A DNA stretch of 64,000 nt from positions 62,001 to 126,000 of the forward strand of contig NZ_BMRE01000004.1 of assembly GCF_014648475.1 (NCBI RefSeq), written 5' to 3'. The stretch is from Lentzea flava (GTDB lineage: Bacteria; Actinomycetota; Actinomycetes; Mycobacteriales; Pseudonocardiaceae). The notes under the pieces were generated by a model. That model was given only the letters and a program-made list of their open reading frames with translations, ran no database searches and was not told where the DNA came from. Position numbers and translations under genes: made by a program. This document shows positions 54,994 through 63,895 of the stretch, in pieces (within the stretch, counting starts at the first letter, position 1; each line of letters starts with the position of its first letter).

Positions 54994-55764
54994 GTGCTGC
55001 TGACCGTGCTCGGCTGCTCCGGCAGCATTCCCGGACCCGGCGCGGCGGCGTCGGGCTACCTGCTCGAGGCCGACGGGTTCACGCTGGTGCTGGAGTTCGG
55101 CAACGGGGTGTTGTCGCGGTTCCAGGAGGAGCGCCCGCTGTTCTCGATGGACGCGTTGGTGTTGTCGCACCTGCATCCAGACCACTGCATCGACGTGTCT
55201 TCGCTGTACGTGGCGCGGAAGTACCACCCGACGCCGCCTTCCGGCCCGTTGCCGGTCTACGCGCCTGCTGAAGCTGCGTCGCGGTTCGCCGCGGCTTACG
55301 CGCCTGATACCGCTGAACGTGAGTCGCTGGACCTCACGGACGTGTTCACCTTCCACGAGCTCGGCTCTACGGTCCACATCGGACCGTTCATTGTGGACTC
55401 AGCCGTGGTCGCGCATCCGTGTGAGGCCTATGGGTTCCGGATCTCGTGCGGTGGCGTGTCGCTGGCGTACACCGGGGACAGCGGACCGTGCGCGGCGCTG
55501 GACGAGCTGGCGGACGGCGTCGACGTGCTGCTGAGCGAGGCGAGCTGGACGCATGCCCCTGATCGGCAGCCCGATCTGCACCTGTCCGGACGCGAGGCGG
55601 GGGAGTTGGCCGCGCGGGCGGGGGCCGGGCGGTTGCTGATCACGCACGTGCCGCCGTGGACGTCGCGTGACGAGGTGTTGAAGGAGGCCCGGTTCGCGTT
55701 CGACGGGCCGTGCGAGCTGGTCGTGCAGGGCGGCCGGTACGAGGTGGGGGAGACGAGCAAATGA
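54994..55764 (+). CDS. MBL-fold metal-dependent hydrolase
   Basis: A 256-residue RNase Z-like metallo-beta-lactamase protein. Metal motif: VLSHLHPDHCIDVSSLY; further ligands in YTGDSGPC and ITHVPPW. The conserved genomic position between murI and rph suggests a role in RNA or nucleotide metabolism (it resembles the cyclic-nucleotide phosphodiesterase/RNase Z-like group), but the substrate is unproven. It overlaps the OsmC gene by 4 bases. Confidence 0.88.
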   Translation: MLLTVLGCSGSIPGPGAAASGYLLEADGFTLVLEFGNGVLSRFQEERPLFSMDALVLSHLHPDHCIDVSSLYVARKYHPTPPSGPLPVYAPAEAASRFAAAYAPDTAERESLDLTDVFTFHELGSTVHIGPFIVDSAVVAHPCEAYGFRISCGGVSLAYTGDSGPCAALDELADGVDVLLSEASWTHAPDRQPDLHLSGREAGELAARAGAGRLLITHVPPWTSRDEVLKEARFAFDGPCELVVQGGRYEVGETSK

Positions 55765-56177
55765 TCGAGATCGAGAGAGTCGGCGAGCACGAGTTCGTCG
55801 CGTCCAACGGGCGGGGTGCGTCCGTGCGGATCGGCCGCAAGGGTCAGGAGGGGTCGTTCAGCCCGGTCGAGCTGCTGGTGGCGGCCGCGGCGGGCTGCGC
55901 GATGGTGACGTCGGAAACTCTGATCCTGCGCCGCACCGGCGGCGACCAGCTGACGGCGACGGCGGACGCGGTGCAGTCCGAGAGCGGCAACGAGGTGCTG
56001 TCCGTCCCGGTGACGCTCTCGTACGACCTGTCCGCCGTGGACGATCCCGAGGCGCTCGAAACCGTCGTCCGTCGCGCCGTGGAGCAGCTCTGCACGGTCA
56101 CCCGGACGCTCAAGCAGTCGGCGACGGCGCCCCTTCAGCTGCCGATGCCGCTCCAGACGACCGTCGACCCGCTGTGA
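55761..56177 (+). CDS. OsmC-family protein
   Basis: A 138-residue protein with the OsmC/Ohr fold (GSFSPVELLVAAAAGCAMVT; VPVTLSYDLSAVDDPEALET). Only one of the two usual peroxidatic Cys is seen in the first motif (AGC), with a second Cys in EQLCTVT matching the helix position. It could detoxify hydroperoxides. Its last 43 bases overlap the DUF2231 gene on the other strand. Confidence 0.86.
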   Translation: MIEIERVGEHEFVASNGRGASVRIGRKGQEGSFSPVELLVAAAAGCAMVTSETLILRRTGGDQLTATADAVQSESGNEVLSVPVTLSYDLSAVDDPEALETVVRRAVEQLCTVTRTLKQSATAPLQLPMPLQTTVDPL

Positions 56178-56629
56178 CCGGCGCGGACCGTCTGCACGGT
56201 GGTGCCGATCGCGAGCAGCACGACCAGCACGGACACCACGACTGAGATCACCCGCCACGTCTTCGTGGTGGGTGCCTCCGCCTGCCGTTCCCGGTCGGCG
56301 AGCCGCCCGGCGACGAGCAGCGCGATCACCGCGACACCGAAGCCGAGCGCGATGGGCAGCAGCATGTCGCCGAGGTCGGCGTGCGTCTGGATGGCGGGGT
56401 TCTGCACGCCGTTGCGCTCCAGGGCCGCCTGCAGGTCCTCACCGGCCTGCTTGGCGAAGGGAACCGCCGCCACACCGGCGAGGGTGACCCCGAGAACCGG
56501 CCACGCGTACCGGCGCCGCCAGCTCGGGACCAGCGCGATCGCGACCGAGCTGACCGCCGCGAGGGGCAGCAGCACGACCACGGCGTGTACGAACAACGGG
56601 TGAAGCGGAATACCGTCGATCGTCAGCAT
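56135..56629 (-). CDS. DUF2231 membrane protein
   Basis: A 164-residue four-helix membrane protein starting [20 protein letters not shown], the hallmark of DUF2231 (His in LHPxxVH). Membrane helices lie at about 10-30, 42-58, 85-108 and 128-150. Some family members may bind heme; the function is unsettled. The ATG at 56629 follows GGGAGAGAC; longer frames reach into the rph promoter and are rejected. Confidence 0.85.
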   Translation of the reverse strand: MLTIDGIPLHPLFVHAVVVLLPLAAVSSVAIALVPSWRRRYAWPVLGVTLAGVAAVPFAKQAGEDLQAALERNGVQNPAIQTHADLGDMLLPIALGFGVAVIALLVAGRLADRERQAEAPTTKTWRVISVVVSVLVVLLAIGTTVQTVRAGHSGSTVVWSGIGS

Positions 56630-56678
56630 GTCTCTCCCTACGCCATGGCGCTCCGCAGGGTTCATTAGGGTAGGCGCC

Positions 56679-57443
56679 GTGGTGCGAAGCGACGGCCGAA
56701 ACGACGACGTGTTGCGTGACATCCGGATCACGCGTGGATATCAGACCTGGCCCGCGGGCTCGGTCCTGATCGAGTTCGGGAACACCCGCGTGCTGTGCGC
56801 CGCGAGTGTCACCGAAGGCGTCCCCCGCTGGCGCCAGGGTTCCGGCCTCGGCTGGGTGACCGCCGAGTACGCGATGCTCCCCTCCGCCACGCACAGCCGC
56901 AGCGACCGCGAGTCCGTGAAGGGCCGCATCGGCGGCCGCACGCACGAGATCTCGCGCCTGATCGGCCGGTCGCTGCGCGCCTGCATCGACCTCGCCGCCC
57001 TGGGCGAGAACACCATCGTCATCGACTGCGACGTCATCCAGGCCGACGGCGGCACCCGCACCGCGGCGATCACCGGCGCCTACGTGGCCCTGGCCGACGC
57101 CGTGACGTACCTGGGCGCCGCCGGCCGCCTGGCCGACCCGAACCCGCTGTCCTGCGCGGTGTCCGCCGTGTCCGTCGGCGTGGTCGACGGCCGCGTGCGA
57201 CTGGACCTGCCCTACGAGGAGGACTCGCGGGCCGAGGTCGACATGAACGTCGTCGCCACCGACGCGGGCACGCTGATCGAGGTGCAGGGCACCGGCGAGG
57301 GCGCGACCTTCGCCCGGTCCACTTTGGACCGCATGCTGGACGTGGCGCTGCTGGGCTGTGCCGAGCTGAACCGCATCCAGGCGGCAGCGCTGGCCGAGCC
57401 GTACCCCGGCGTGCTGCCCGAGCCGAAGGCGGGCAGGCGATGA
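56679..57443 (+). CDS. rph: Ribonuclease PH
   Basis: A 254-residue phosphorolytic 3' exoribonuclease for tRNA processing. Motifs: [60 protein letters not shown] and [20 protein letters not shown]. Two tandem GTG codons (56679, 56682) can start it. The stop overlaps rdgB by 4 bases. Confidence 0.96.
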   Translation: MVRSDGRNDDVLRDIRITRGYQTWPAGSVLIEFGNTRVLCAASVTEGVPRWRQGSGLGWVTAEYAMLPSATHSRSDRESVKGRIGGRTHEISRLIGRSLRACIDLAALGENTIVIDCDVIQADGGTRTAAITGAYVALADAVTYLGAAGRLADPNPLSCAVSAVSVGVVDGRVRLDLPYEEDSRAEVDMNVVATDAGTLIEVQGTGEGATFARSTLDRMLDVALLGCAELNRIQAAALAEPYPGVLPEPKAGRR

Positions 57444-58039
57444 AGCTCCTGCTCGCCTCCCGCAACGCCAAGAAGCTCCGCGAGCTGCAGCGCATCGTTG
57501 TCGCCGAAGGGTTGGACGGCATCGAGGTGCTGTCGCTGTCCGATGTGCCGCCGTTTCCCGAGGCGCCTGAGACGGCGCCGGACTTCGAGGGCAACGCGCT
57601 GGCCAAGGCCCGCGACGCCGCTGCGGCCACTGGCCTGGTGTCCGTCGCGGACGACTCCGGGCTCGCGGTGGACGAGCTGAACGGCATGCCGGGCGTGCTG
57701 TCCGCCCGGTGGTCCGGTCGTCATGGTGACGACGAGGCCAACCTGGACTTGCTTTTGGGACAGCTCGGCGACGTGCCGGACGAGCGGCGCGGCGCGGCGT
57801 TCGTGTCGGTCGTGGCGATGGTCGTGCCTGGTGGCGAGGAAGTCGTCGTGCGCGGCGAGTGGCGCGGGACGTTGCTGCGGGAACGGCGCGGTACCAACGG
57901 GTTCGGCTACGACCCGATCTTCGTGCCCGAGGGGTACTCGATCACGTCTGCCGAGATGACAGCCGAGCAGAAGGACGCGGAGTCGCACCGCGGCCGCGCC
58001 CTGAAGCTCCTGGTTCCGCACCTGCGCAAGCTGGTCTAG
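57440..58039 (+). CDS. rdgB: XTP/dITP pyrophosphatase (RdgB/Ham1)
   Basis: A 199-residue housecleaning enzyme that removes XTP and dITP. Motifs: [58 protein letters not shown] and [17 protein letters not shown]. It is coupled to rph. Its TAG stop shares the palindrome CTAG with the stop of the convergent NACHT gene. Confidence 0.95.
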   Translation: MKLLLASRNAKKLRELQRIVVAEGLDGIEVLSLSDVPPFPEAPETAPDFEGNALAKARDAAAATGLVSVADDSGLAVDELNGMPGVLSARWSGRHGDDEANLDLLLGQLGDVPDERRGAAFVSVVAMVVPGGEEVVVRGEWRGTLLRERRGTNGFGYDPIFVPEGYSITSAEMTAEQKDAESHRGRALKLLVPHLRKLV

Positions 58040-60903
58040 CCGTACCACTCGACCTTCACATCGGGGCCGAGCTCTTGTAGCCCGATGTGGGTGTTGCGGC
58101 GGTTCAGCCACAGCAGCAAAGGTGTCCCGCGCAGCGGGCGGACATCGATCGGGCGGTTGCTCATCAGCTCGAGTTCCCGCAACCCGGGAATCTCCGGGAT
58201 GACGCTCAGGTCATCCCAGTCGAAGCAACCCAGCTTGTGCAGGCGCGTCACGTCACCTATCGCGTCCGCGACACGGCCAGGCGCGATCCTGCTCAACGTG
58301 AGGTTCTGGAAGGAACGTCCGCGGAGGAATCCGAGGTCGTCCCAGGGTTCCCGCTGGGTGAGGATGAGCGAGTACAGGTCGTGCGGGAGCTGGTCGGTGT
58401 TCGTGAACCGCCGCGCGTTCACCAGAACCACGAACCGCGGTTCGGTCGACGCCAGAGGGCTCAGGTCGACTTCACCTCTCAGGTTGGCGCTGAGGTACCG
58501 CAGCTCCTTCACCTCGCTGAGAAACCGCAGGTCGGACGGTATGTTGCTGGAGGAGAGGAAGATGTCGGTGCCCACGAGGCGGCGGAGCAGTGAAAGGTAG
58601 GGGATCAGCCGGGTGGCCTTGATCCGCGCATAGCCGTCGGCCAAGGGCGCGTCCGCCAGCACGTCCTCCGCATAGCGCAGGGGATCGAACCTGAGCCACG
58701 CGTCGAGCAGTTCCTCCTGCACGTTCAGCCGTGGGTCGCCGGCGTACCCGGCGAGCAACGTCATGGCTTCCGGTGAGCCCACCAGCGCGGCGCTGCGGAC
58801 CGTCGCACCCGCGGCCGCGTCGGACAGTCCGTCGAGAGTCTTCGGCAGATACCGGAGGAGGCGATGTCCGATCGTCGCCAGCGACGCGGTCTCCTTCTTG
58901 CCGCGAGGCGGAACCAGCTTGTCCCTGATGATCGCGTCGATGCGGTCGTGCACCTCGGCGTCGACATCCCGGACGGTCTCCAGGCACGCGGCGGCCAACA
59001 GTCGCAGCCGTCGTGCCCTGCGCGGTTCGCGGTCGGCGCGGTCGAGCACCTCGGTGAGCAGTTCGCTCACCTGGGCGCGCTGGCCGTGGCCGCAGGCCAG
59101 CACGATCGTCTGGGTCCACGAGTCCTGGTGGGCGTGGGCGACCAGGGTCTCGATCTGCCCGTCCTGCATCGCCTCCTCGCCGGCCAGGTACTCCTGGAAC
59201 GTCCGGTGCACGAAGTCGACCTGGCCCGGCACGGGCTCGCGGATGACGCCGCTGCGTTCCAGCAGGTGCGTGACGACGCCGCCGGGTTCCTCGTCGACGT
59301 TGGGCATCGAGCGGATCTTGCGCGCCACGTGCTCGTGCACCTTGGTGGTCGGCAGCTGGGTCCGCCCGCCCAGTGTCAGCCGCCACGCGAGATCCCGCAG
59401 CAACACGATCTTGTCCGACGTGTTCAGGATGCGGGCGATGCCGCGTTCGGCGTCGCGCAGGTCGAGCAGCATCGTGAGGGCCGCCGCGTACAACTCCATG
59501 CGGCTCTGCGGCAGTTCGGAAACCCGTCTGAGGTTCAGCGCGCACAACATCGCGCACAACAGCGGTGACGAAGCCAGCGACCGCAGGTGTTCGCGGCTGT
59601 CGAGCTGGGTGACGAGCCGTCGTTGTGCTTCCTCCGGCGCATCGGCGGCCTCGTGCCACCGCTGGAGGAACACCCTGACGTCGCCCGGACTCATGTGTTC
59701 CAGTTCGACCGACGAGAAGTCCAGCTCCGCCAGCCACTTCTCGTCCGCGGCGGCCGGGCGGGCCGTCACCACGACCTGAGCGGCCGGGAAGACGTGGACG
59801 AGCTCGCGGAGCCACTCGCGGACGTTCTGGCGCTTGGACGGCGGCACCTCGTCGACGCCGTCCACGAGCAGAAGTCCTTTGCCCGCTTGCAGAACGCGGT
59901 GGACCCAGCCGGTCGGCATGATCCCGGCCAGCCAGCCGGTGACGAACTCCTCCGGCTTGGTGGGCAGCGGCGAGTCGGCGTACGCGCGCAACCGGATCGG
60001 GAACGGGATCAGGCCGTTCCACGACTGCAGGTTGCCGGTGAACCCGCCGCGCGCGGCCGTGACGGCGAGCCAGTCGAGCAGCGTCGTCTTGCCGGATCCC
60101 GCTTCGCCGCGCACGAAGGTCCGCTCGACCAGCGCCGACTCCACCCGGATCCCGGAGTGCGGCTGGTGATCGGGCTCGCCGAACCACTCGCGCTGCCGCC
60201 GTTCCCGGCCCGAAACGGTCAGGCTCAGGTAGGCGACGCTCAGCGCAAGGCGCGGTCGGTCCTTCATGGACAGACCGAGGAGTTCCAGGCGGTCCAGGTG
60301 CGCCGCGATGTAGCGCAGGTACTCGTCGCGGAACTCGTCGTCGTTGCCGGTGCCCTGCGGGGCGTAGAGCGAGGTGCGGGGGAGCCGGGCCAGGACGTCT
60401 TCGAGCAGTGCGGCCTGGGCGGTGGCGCGGGACAGCACCTCGGCCAGTGCGCGCGGCTGGAACGACGGCAGATGCCTGATGATCTGCACGAGGTAGCGGC
60501 ACGACTGGTCGAGCGCGATGTCGCAGCACCGGCCGAGGTCGGTGCGTGGCAGCGAGCGGCGGATGCGCTGGGCCAGGACCTCGGGGTCGGCGTCGTCGGC
60601 GAGCAGGGCCTCGTCGGACAGGTCGACGGACGACAGCGCCGCCTCCACGGCGTGCACGGAGGCGGCGATCTCGTCTTCGGTGAAGCGTTCGAGGACGGGC
60701 TCCAGCTGTTCGGTCACCTGGTGGCCGATGTGCTGGATCAGGGTGTCCAGCTTGGCTCGCTGGGTGGGTTTGGCGAGCTCCAGGGCGGCCAGGTCGGCCA
60801 GCGACAGGGTGCGCTCGTCGGTGTGGCGCGCGAGCCACTCGGTGGCGGCGCGCATCGCCACCGACTGGCCCAGCTCGGAGACGGCGGCGATCTCGAAGTG
60901 CAC
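58036..60903 (-). CDS. NACHT-domain STAND ATPase (possible defence protein)
   Basis: A 955-residue protein. Residues 1-220 are helical and may be the NACHT N-terminal helical domain; the NACHT ATPase follows with Walker A GEAGSGKTTLLDWLA (about 266) and Walker B LLLVDGVDEVPPS (about 344), then winged/helical regions (LERSGVIREPVPGQVDFVHRTF split; FQEYLAGEEAM), a helical stretch, and a C-terminal beta-rich leucine-repeat-like tail (LRYLSANLRGEVDLSPLAS). Bacterial NACHT proteins include anti-phage sensors related to NLRs. The GTG start lies about 8 bases after a TAACCT box, suggesting leaderless translation. No separate effector or nuclease domain is seen. Confidence 0.85.
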   Translation of the reverse strand: MHFEIAAVSELGQSVAMRAATEWLARHTDERTLSLADLAALELAKPTQRAKLDTLIQHIGHQVTEQLEPVLERFTEDEIAASVHAVEAALSSVDLSDEALLADDADPEVLAQRIRRSLPRTDLGRCCDIALDQSCRYLVQIIRHLPSFQPRALAEVLSRATAQAALLEDVLARLPRTSLYAPQGTGNDDEFRDEYLRYIAAHLDRLELLGLSMKDRPRLALSVAYLSLTVSGRERRQREWFGEPDHQPHSGIRVESALVERTFVRGEAGSGKTTLLDWLAVTAARGGFTGNLQSWNGLIPFPIRLRAYADSPLPTKPEEFVTGWLAGIMPTGWVHRVLQAGKGLLLVDGVDEVPPSKRQNVREWLRELVHVFPAAQVVVTARPAAADEKWLAELDFSSVELEHMSPGDVRVFLQRWHEAADAPEEAQRRLVTQLDSREHLRSLASSPLLCAMLCALNLRRVSELPQSRMELYAAALTMLLDLRDAERGIARILNTSDKIVLLRDLAWRLTLGGRTQLPTTKVHEHVARKIRSMPNVDEEPGGVVTHLLERSGVIREPVPGQVDFVHRTFQEYLAGEEAMQDGQIETLVAHAHQDSWTQTIVLACGHGQRAQVSELLTEVLDRADREPRRARRLRLLAAACLETVRDVDAEVHDRIDAIIRDKLVPPRGKKETASLATIGHRLLRYLPKTLDGLSDAAAGATVRSAALVGSPEAMTLLAGYAGDPRLNVQEELLDAWLRFDPLRYAEDVLADAPLADGYARIKATRLIPYLSLLRRLVGTDIFLSSSNIPSDLRFLSEVKELRYLSANLRGEVDLSPLASTEPRFVVLVNARRFTNTDQLPHDLYSLILTQREPWDDLGFLRGRSFQNLTLSRIAPGRVADAIGDVTRLHKLGCFDWDDLSVIPEIPGLRELELMSNRPIDVRPLRGTPLLLWLNRRNTHIGLQELGPDVKVEWYG

Positions 60904-60913
60904 CCAAACGAGG

Positions 60914-61255
60914 TTAGACGGTGGCCGCCTGCGCGTGGGACGCAACGGACACGACGCACACGCCTGCCGCGATGAGGGCCATGCCCGCCAGCATCGCGAG
61001 GTTGAGCGGGTCGGCGAACAACACCCGGCTCGTCACGGCCACCAGGGCGATGCCGGCGCCCGCCCAGATCGCGTAGGTGATGGCGACGGGCAGGCCCATG
61101 CGGATCACCACCGATTCGAGGTACAGGGCGGTCAGGAAGCCTGCGCCCAAGCCGATCACCGGCCACGGCTTTGTGAAGCCGTCGGAGTACTTGAGACAAA
61201 GGGTTGCGAAAACTTCCGCGCCTACGGCGACGGTCAGCAGTATCCACTTGAGCAT
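60914..61255 (-). CDS. SMR-family small multidrug exporter
   Basis: A 113-residue, four-helix protein with the membrane Glu in LLTVAVGAEVFATLCLKYSD and the signature AITYAIWAGAGIALVAVTSR. It exports cations, such as quaternary compounds or guanidinium, by proton exchange. It is probably co-transcribed with the NACHT gene (10-base gap). I looked for a guanidine riboswitch in the leader and saw none. Confidence 0.92.
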   Translation of the reverse strand: MLKWILLTVAVGAEVFATLCLKYSDGFTKPWPVIGLGAGFLTALYLESVVIRMGLPVAITYAIWAGAGIALVAVTSRVLFADPLNLAMLAGMALIAAGVCVVSVASHAQAATV

Positions 61256-61529
61256 TGAATTTTCCCAGCACGAAATGCACGCAGCGCTAGGCGTACGTGT
61301 TTGGAGGAACGATGGACCGCGGGCTCAAAAGCCCAGGTCAACCGCCGCGCGTGGGGAAGTGGACACGCAGGACGAAATCAGACGGGATGTCGGGGCCGCG
61401 AGGTGCCGTCAAGCGACACACGGTGTATCACCCTCACCGGAACAGGGGCGGCTTTGTTGCACGCCCTCCACCCGACCATACCTCAGGAAGGGGCCGTCGC
61501 CGCAAGTATTGCGGCGACGGCATCACATT
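61256..61529. other. Intergenic region between the SMR gene and bcp
   Basis: These 274 bases hold the SMR promoter region, a small hairpin (GGGCTcaaaAGCCC, 61321-61334) and the bcp terminator at 61493-61521. A plus-strand frame starting at 61312 with a good GGAGG site runs antisense through the terminator into bcp; I do not accept it as a gene. Confidence 0.4.
61493..61521 (-). terminator. Strong terminator after bcp
   Basis: A perfect 13-base stem (GCCGTCGCCGCAA and complement) with a 3-base loop GTA, nine bases beyond the bcp stop codon. Confidence 0.8.
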
Positions 61530-61997
61530 TCAGGAGGGCAGTTCGCGCAGCAGCTTCGCGACGTGGCCGGTGGCGCGCACGTTGTACATGGCCTTGACGA
61601 TCTTGCCGTCGGGGCCGACGAGGAACGTCGAGCGGATCACGCCCTGGACGGTGCGGCCGTAGTTCTGCTTCTCGCCGAACGCGCCCCATTCGACCAGGAC
61701 CTTCTTGTCCGGGTCGCCGAGCAGCGGGAAGGTCAGGCCCTCGGCGTCGCGGAACTTCGCGAGCTTCTCCTGCTTGTCGGGGGAGATGCCGATGACCTCG
61801 TAACCGAGGTCGTTGAGCTGGGCGAGGCTGTCGCGGAAGTCGCACGCCTGCTTCGTGCAGCCCGGCGTGCCGGCGGCCGGGTAGAAGTACACGACGACGG
61901 ACTTGCCGAGGTAGTCGGACAGGGACACCGGCTTGCCCTCGCTGTCGGGCAGCGTGAACGCGGGCGCGGTGTCGCCAGGTTCGAGACGACTGGTCAT
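61530..61997 (-). CDS. bcp: Thioredoxin-dependent peroxiredoxin (Bcp/PrxQ)
   Basis: A 155-residue thiol peroxidase. The peroxidatic Cys and resolving Cys are five residues apart in GTPGCTKQACDFRDS, the atypical 2-Cys PrxQ arrangement; GDTAPAFTLPDSEG starts the fold. It reduces hydroperoxides in the cytoplasm. The ATG at 61997 is preceded by a GGGGC stretch. Its gene follows the lipoprotein gene by 9 bases. Confidence 0.94.
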   Translation of the reverse strand: MTSRLEPGDTAPAFTLPDSEGKPVSLSDYLGKSVVVYFYPAAGTPGCTKQACDFRDSLAQLNDLGYEVIGISPDKQEKLAKFRDAEGLTFPLLGDPDKKVLVEWGAFGEKQNYGRTVQGVIRSTFLVGPDGKIVKAMYNVRATGHVAKLLRELPS

Positions 61998-62006
61998 GCC
62001 CCGAGC

Positions 62007-62534
62007 CTAGGCCCGGCCTTCGAACACCGTGGCCGCGTCCTGGCCCTGTCCTCCCGGCTGGATGGTCAGCTGCATCTGCACCGGCAGCTCCGAGACCGCG
62101 AACGCCAGCTGGATCTGGGTGTCGCGGCCCGGCGGCAGTTCGGCGACGGCCGCGGCGAGGCCGTTGAGGCCCTGCACGGAGTCGACGAGCTCGGCGGCCG
62201 GGTTGCCGTCGGCCGTGGCGCGCACGGCGAGCTGGGAGGGGCGGTAGGAGGCTTTGGAGCCGTTGTAGACCGTGATCGTGAACACCGCGGTGCGCTTGGC
62301 GGGCGGGATGGCCGTCGAGGACGGGGTCAGCGAGCGGGGAGCGGACACCACCACGGAGAGGCCGGAGGTCCACACACGCTGGGTGCCGAAGGCGGCGGCG
62401 CCCGAGGCGCTGGGCGTCTCGGCTCGCTGTTCGACCGTCAGGTTCTCGTCCGGGGTGACGGCGACGCTGGGGCCCGCACATCCCGCCACGGCCAGCAACA
62501 GGCACAGGCCCGCGGCCGAGTTGGCGAACTTCAC
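62007..62534 (-). CDS. Lipoprotein with DUF4352-like fold
   Basis: A 175-residue lipoprotein with lipobox LAVAGC (Cys 19). The mature part is beta-rich (KRTAVFTITVYNGSKASYRP; ELPPGRDTQIQLAFAVSELP), typical of small immunoglobulin-like DUF4352/MPT63-like lipoproteins. The ligand is unknown. The GTG at 62534 follows GGGGAG; longer frames upstream are rejected because they lack a signal peptide start. Confidence 0.8.
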   Translation of the reverse strand: MKFANSAAGLCLLLAVAGCAGPSVAVTPDENLTVEQRAETPSASGAAAFGTQRVWTSGLSVVVSAPRSLTPSSTAIPPAKRTAVFTITVYNGSKASYRPSQLAVRATADGNPAAELVDSVQGLNGLAAAVAELPPGRDTQIQLAFAVSELPVQMQLTIQPGGQGQDAATVFEGRA

Positions 62535-62859
62535 GAACTCCCCTTTCCCACCCCGGCGGTGGGTGTGAACGACTCCCGTCAACTGTGACGGTGCCGAAGG
62601 GGTGGCGGGGACCGAAAGAGGGCCTTGAAGCGGACCTGGTGCCGGGCCGTGGCCGTCTCGTGATGGGCGGCGTGGGCGGCGCCACACAAGTGCGCCTGCC
62701 CCACGCCGACCGCCTGGTGAAGCTAGGGAGCGCGTCGGGGGGCGTGCGCGCTCACACCGATCATCGCGCAGGGTGTGTCTGGCGCTACAAGCGGAGCCGT
62801 TTATCACCCGTTCAGACCAGCGGCAGTCGTACGAAACGTGAAGCTCACGCCTGACCGAC
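62535..62859. other. Intergenic, 325 bases, no gene supported
   Basis: This region separates the lipoprotein gene from the LLM oxidoreductase gene. An 89-codon plus-strand frame (62585-62854) has no ribosome site and unusual composition, so I do not call it. The promoter of the lipoprotein gene should lie near 62540-62600. Confidence 0.4.
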
Positions 62860-63888
62860 TCACGTATGTGCGGCTGAACGGCCCATCGAAGGCGTCCGTT
62901 CGGCCACCTCGCTGAGCAATTCGAACGAACGAAGGCGGTCTTCGTGCCCGTCCACGATGGTCGTCACCATGAGTTCGTCGGCGGCCGTCGACTCCATCAA
63001 CTCGTCGAGCCCGGCGCGGACCGTTTCGGGGGAGCCGATGATCTGGGTGGACATGCGATCTTCCACCACCAGCCGGTCGATCTCGGTGTACGGGTAGGCC
63101 GCTGCCTCCTCCGGCGTGGCCAGCGGTGCTGGACGGCCCTGACGCAGCCGCACGAACGACAGCGCGCCCGGACCGGCGATCCAGCGCGCGTGCTCGTCGG
63201 TGTCCGCGACGATCACCGAGGCGCACACCATCGCGTACGGCTCGGCGAGAACCTCGGACGGGCGGAAGTGCCGCCGGTACAGCTCCAGCGCCGGCAGCGT
63301 GTTCTGCGCGCTGAAGTGGTGGGCGAAGGCGAACGGCAGGCCCAGCAGACCAGCGGCCTGCGCGCTGTAGCCGGACGAGCCGAGCAGCCAGATCGGCGGC
63401 TTGTTGCCTGCGGCGGGCACGGCGTTGAGCTCGGCGGTGCCCTCGAAGTACTTGATGAGCTCGGTCAGCTCCTGCGGGAAGTTCTCCGCCGACAACCCGG
63501 CCTCGGTGCGCCGCAACGCCCGTGCCGTCTTCTGGTCGGTGCCGGGCGCGCGGCCGATGCCGAGGTCGATGCGGCCGGGGTGCAGGGCCTCGAGCATGCC
63601 GAACTGCTCCGCGACCACGAGCGGAGCGTGGTTGGGCAGCATCACGCCGCCCGAGCCGACGCGGATCGTCGACGTGGCGTCGGCGATGTGCCCGATCAGC
63701 ACGGCGGGCGCGGAGGACGCGATGCCGGGCATGTTGTGGTGCTCGGCGAACCAGTAGCGGTGGTAGCCGAGCCGTTCGGCCTGCTGAGCGAGCTCACGGG
63801 AGTTCCGCAGCGCGGTCGTCGCGTCCGATCCCGACGTGATCGGGGCGAGGTCGAGAACGGACAGCGGGATCTCACTCAGTCGGCTCAT
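62860..63888 (-). CDS. LLM-class flavin-dependent oxidoreductase
   Basis: A 342-residue luciferase-like flavoprotein: [60 protein letters not shown] and [20 protein letters not shown] are the usual motifs of the MsnO8-like group. It uses reduced FMN or F420-type flavin on an unknown substrate. It is single, with a partial gene upstream in the same direction. Confidence 0.92.
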   Translation of the reverse strand: MSRLSEIPLSVLDLAPITSGSDATTALRNSRELAQQAERLGYHRYWFAEHHNMPGIASSAPAVLIGHIADATSTIRVGSGGVMLPNHAPLVVAEQFGMLEALHPGRIDLGIGRAPGTDQKTARALRRTEAGLSAENFPQELTELIKYFEGTAELNAVPAAGNKPPIWLLGSSGYSAQAAGLLGLPFAFAHHFSAQNTLPALELYRRHFRPSEVLAEPYAMVCASVIVADTDEHARWIAGPGALSFVRLRQGRPAPLATPEEAAAYPYTEIDRLVVEDRMSTQIIGSPETVRAGLDELMESTAADELMVTTIVDGHEDRLRSFELLSEVAERTPSMGRSAAHT

Positions 63889-63895
63889 ACATCGA

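Noticed and set aside
58472..60907. Second long minus-strand frame within the NACHT gene
   Set aside because: It overlaps the NACHT frame on the same strand, out of frame; Walker motifs are only in the frame I kept.
61256..61440. Possible guanidine riboswitch before the SMR exporter
   Set aside because: I compared the leader with remembered guanidine-I, -II and -III cores and found no match; only a small hairpin is present.
61312..61662. Plus-strand frame with a good GGAGG site after the SMR promoter region
   Set aside because: It crosses the bcp terminator and runs 130 bases antisense into bcp; the composition is basic and random-like. Kept only as a note.
62585..62854. 89-codon plus-strand frame upstream of the LLM gene
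   Set aside because: No ribosome site, no recognisable motif, and it fills the probable promoter region of the lipoprotein gene.
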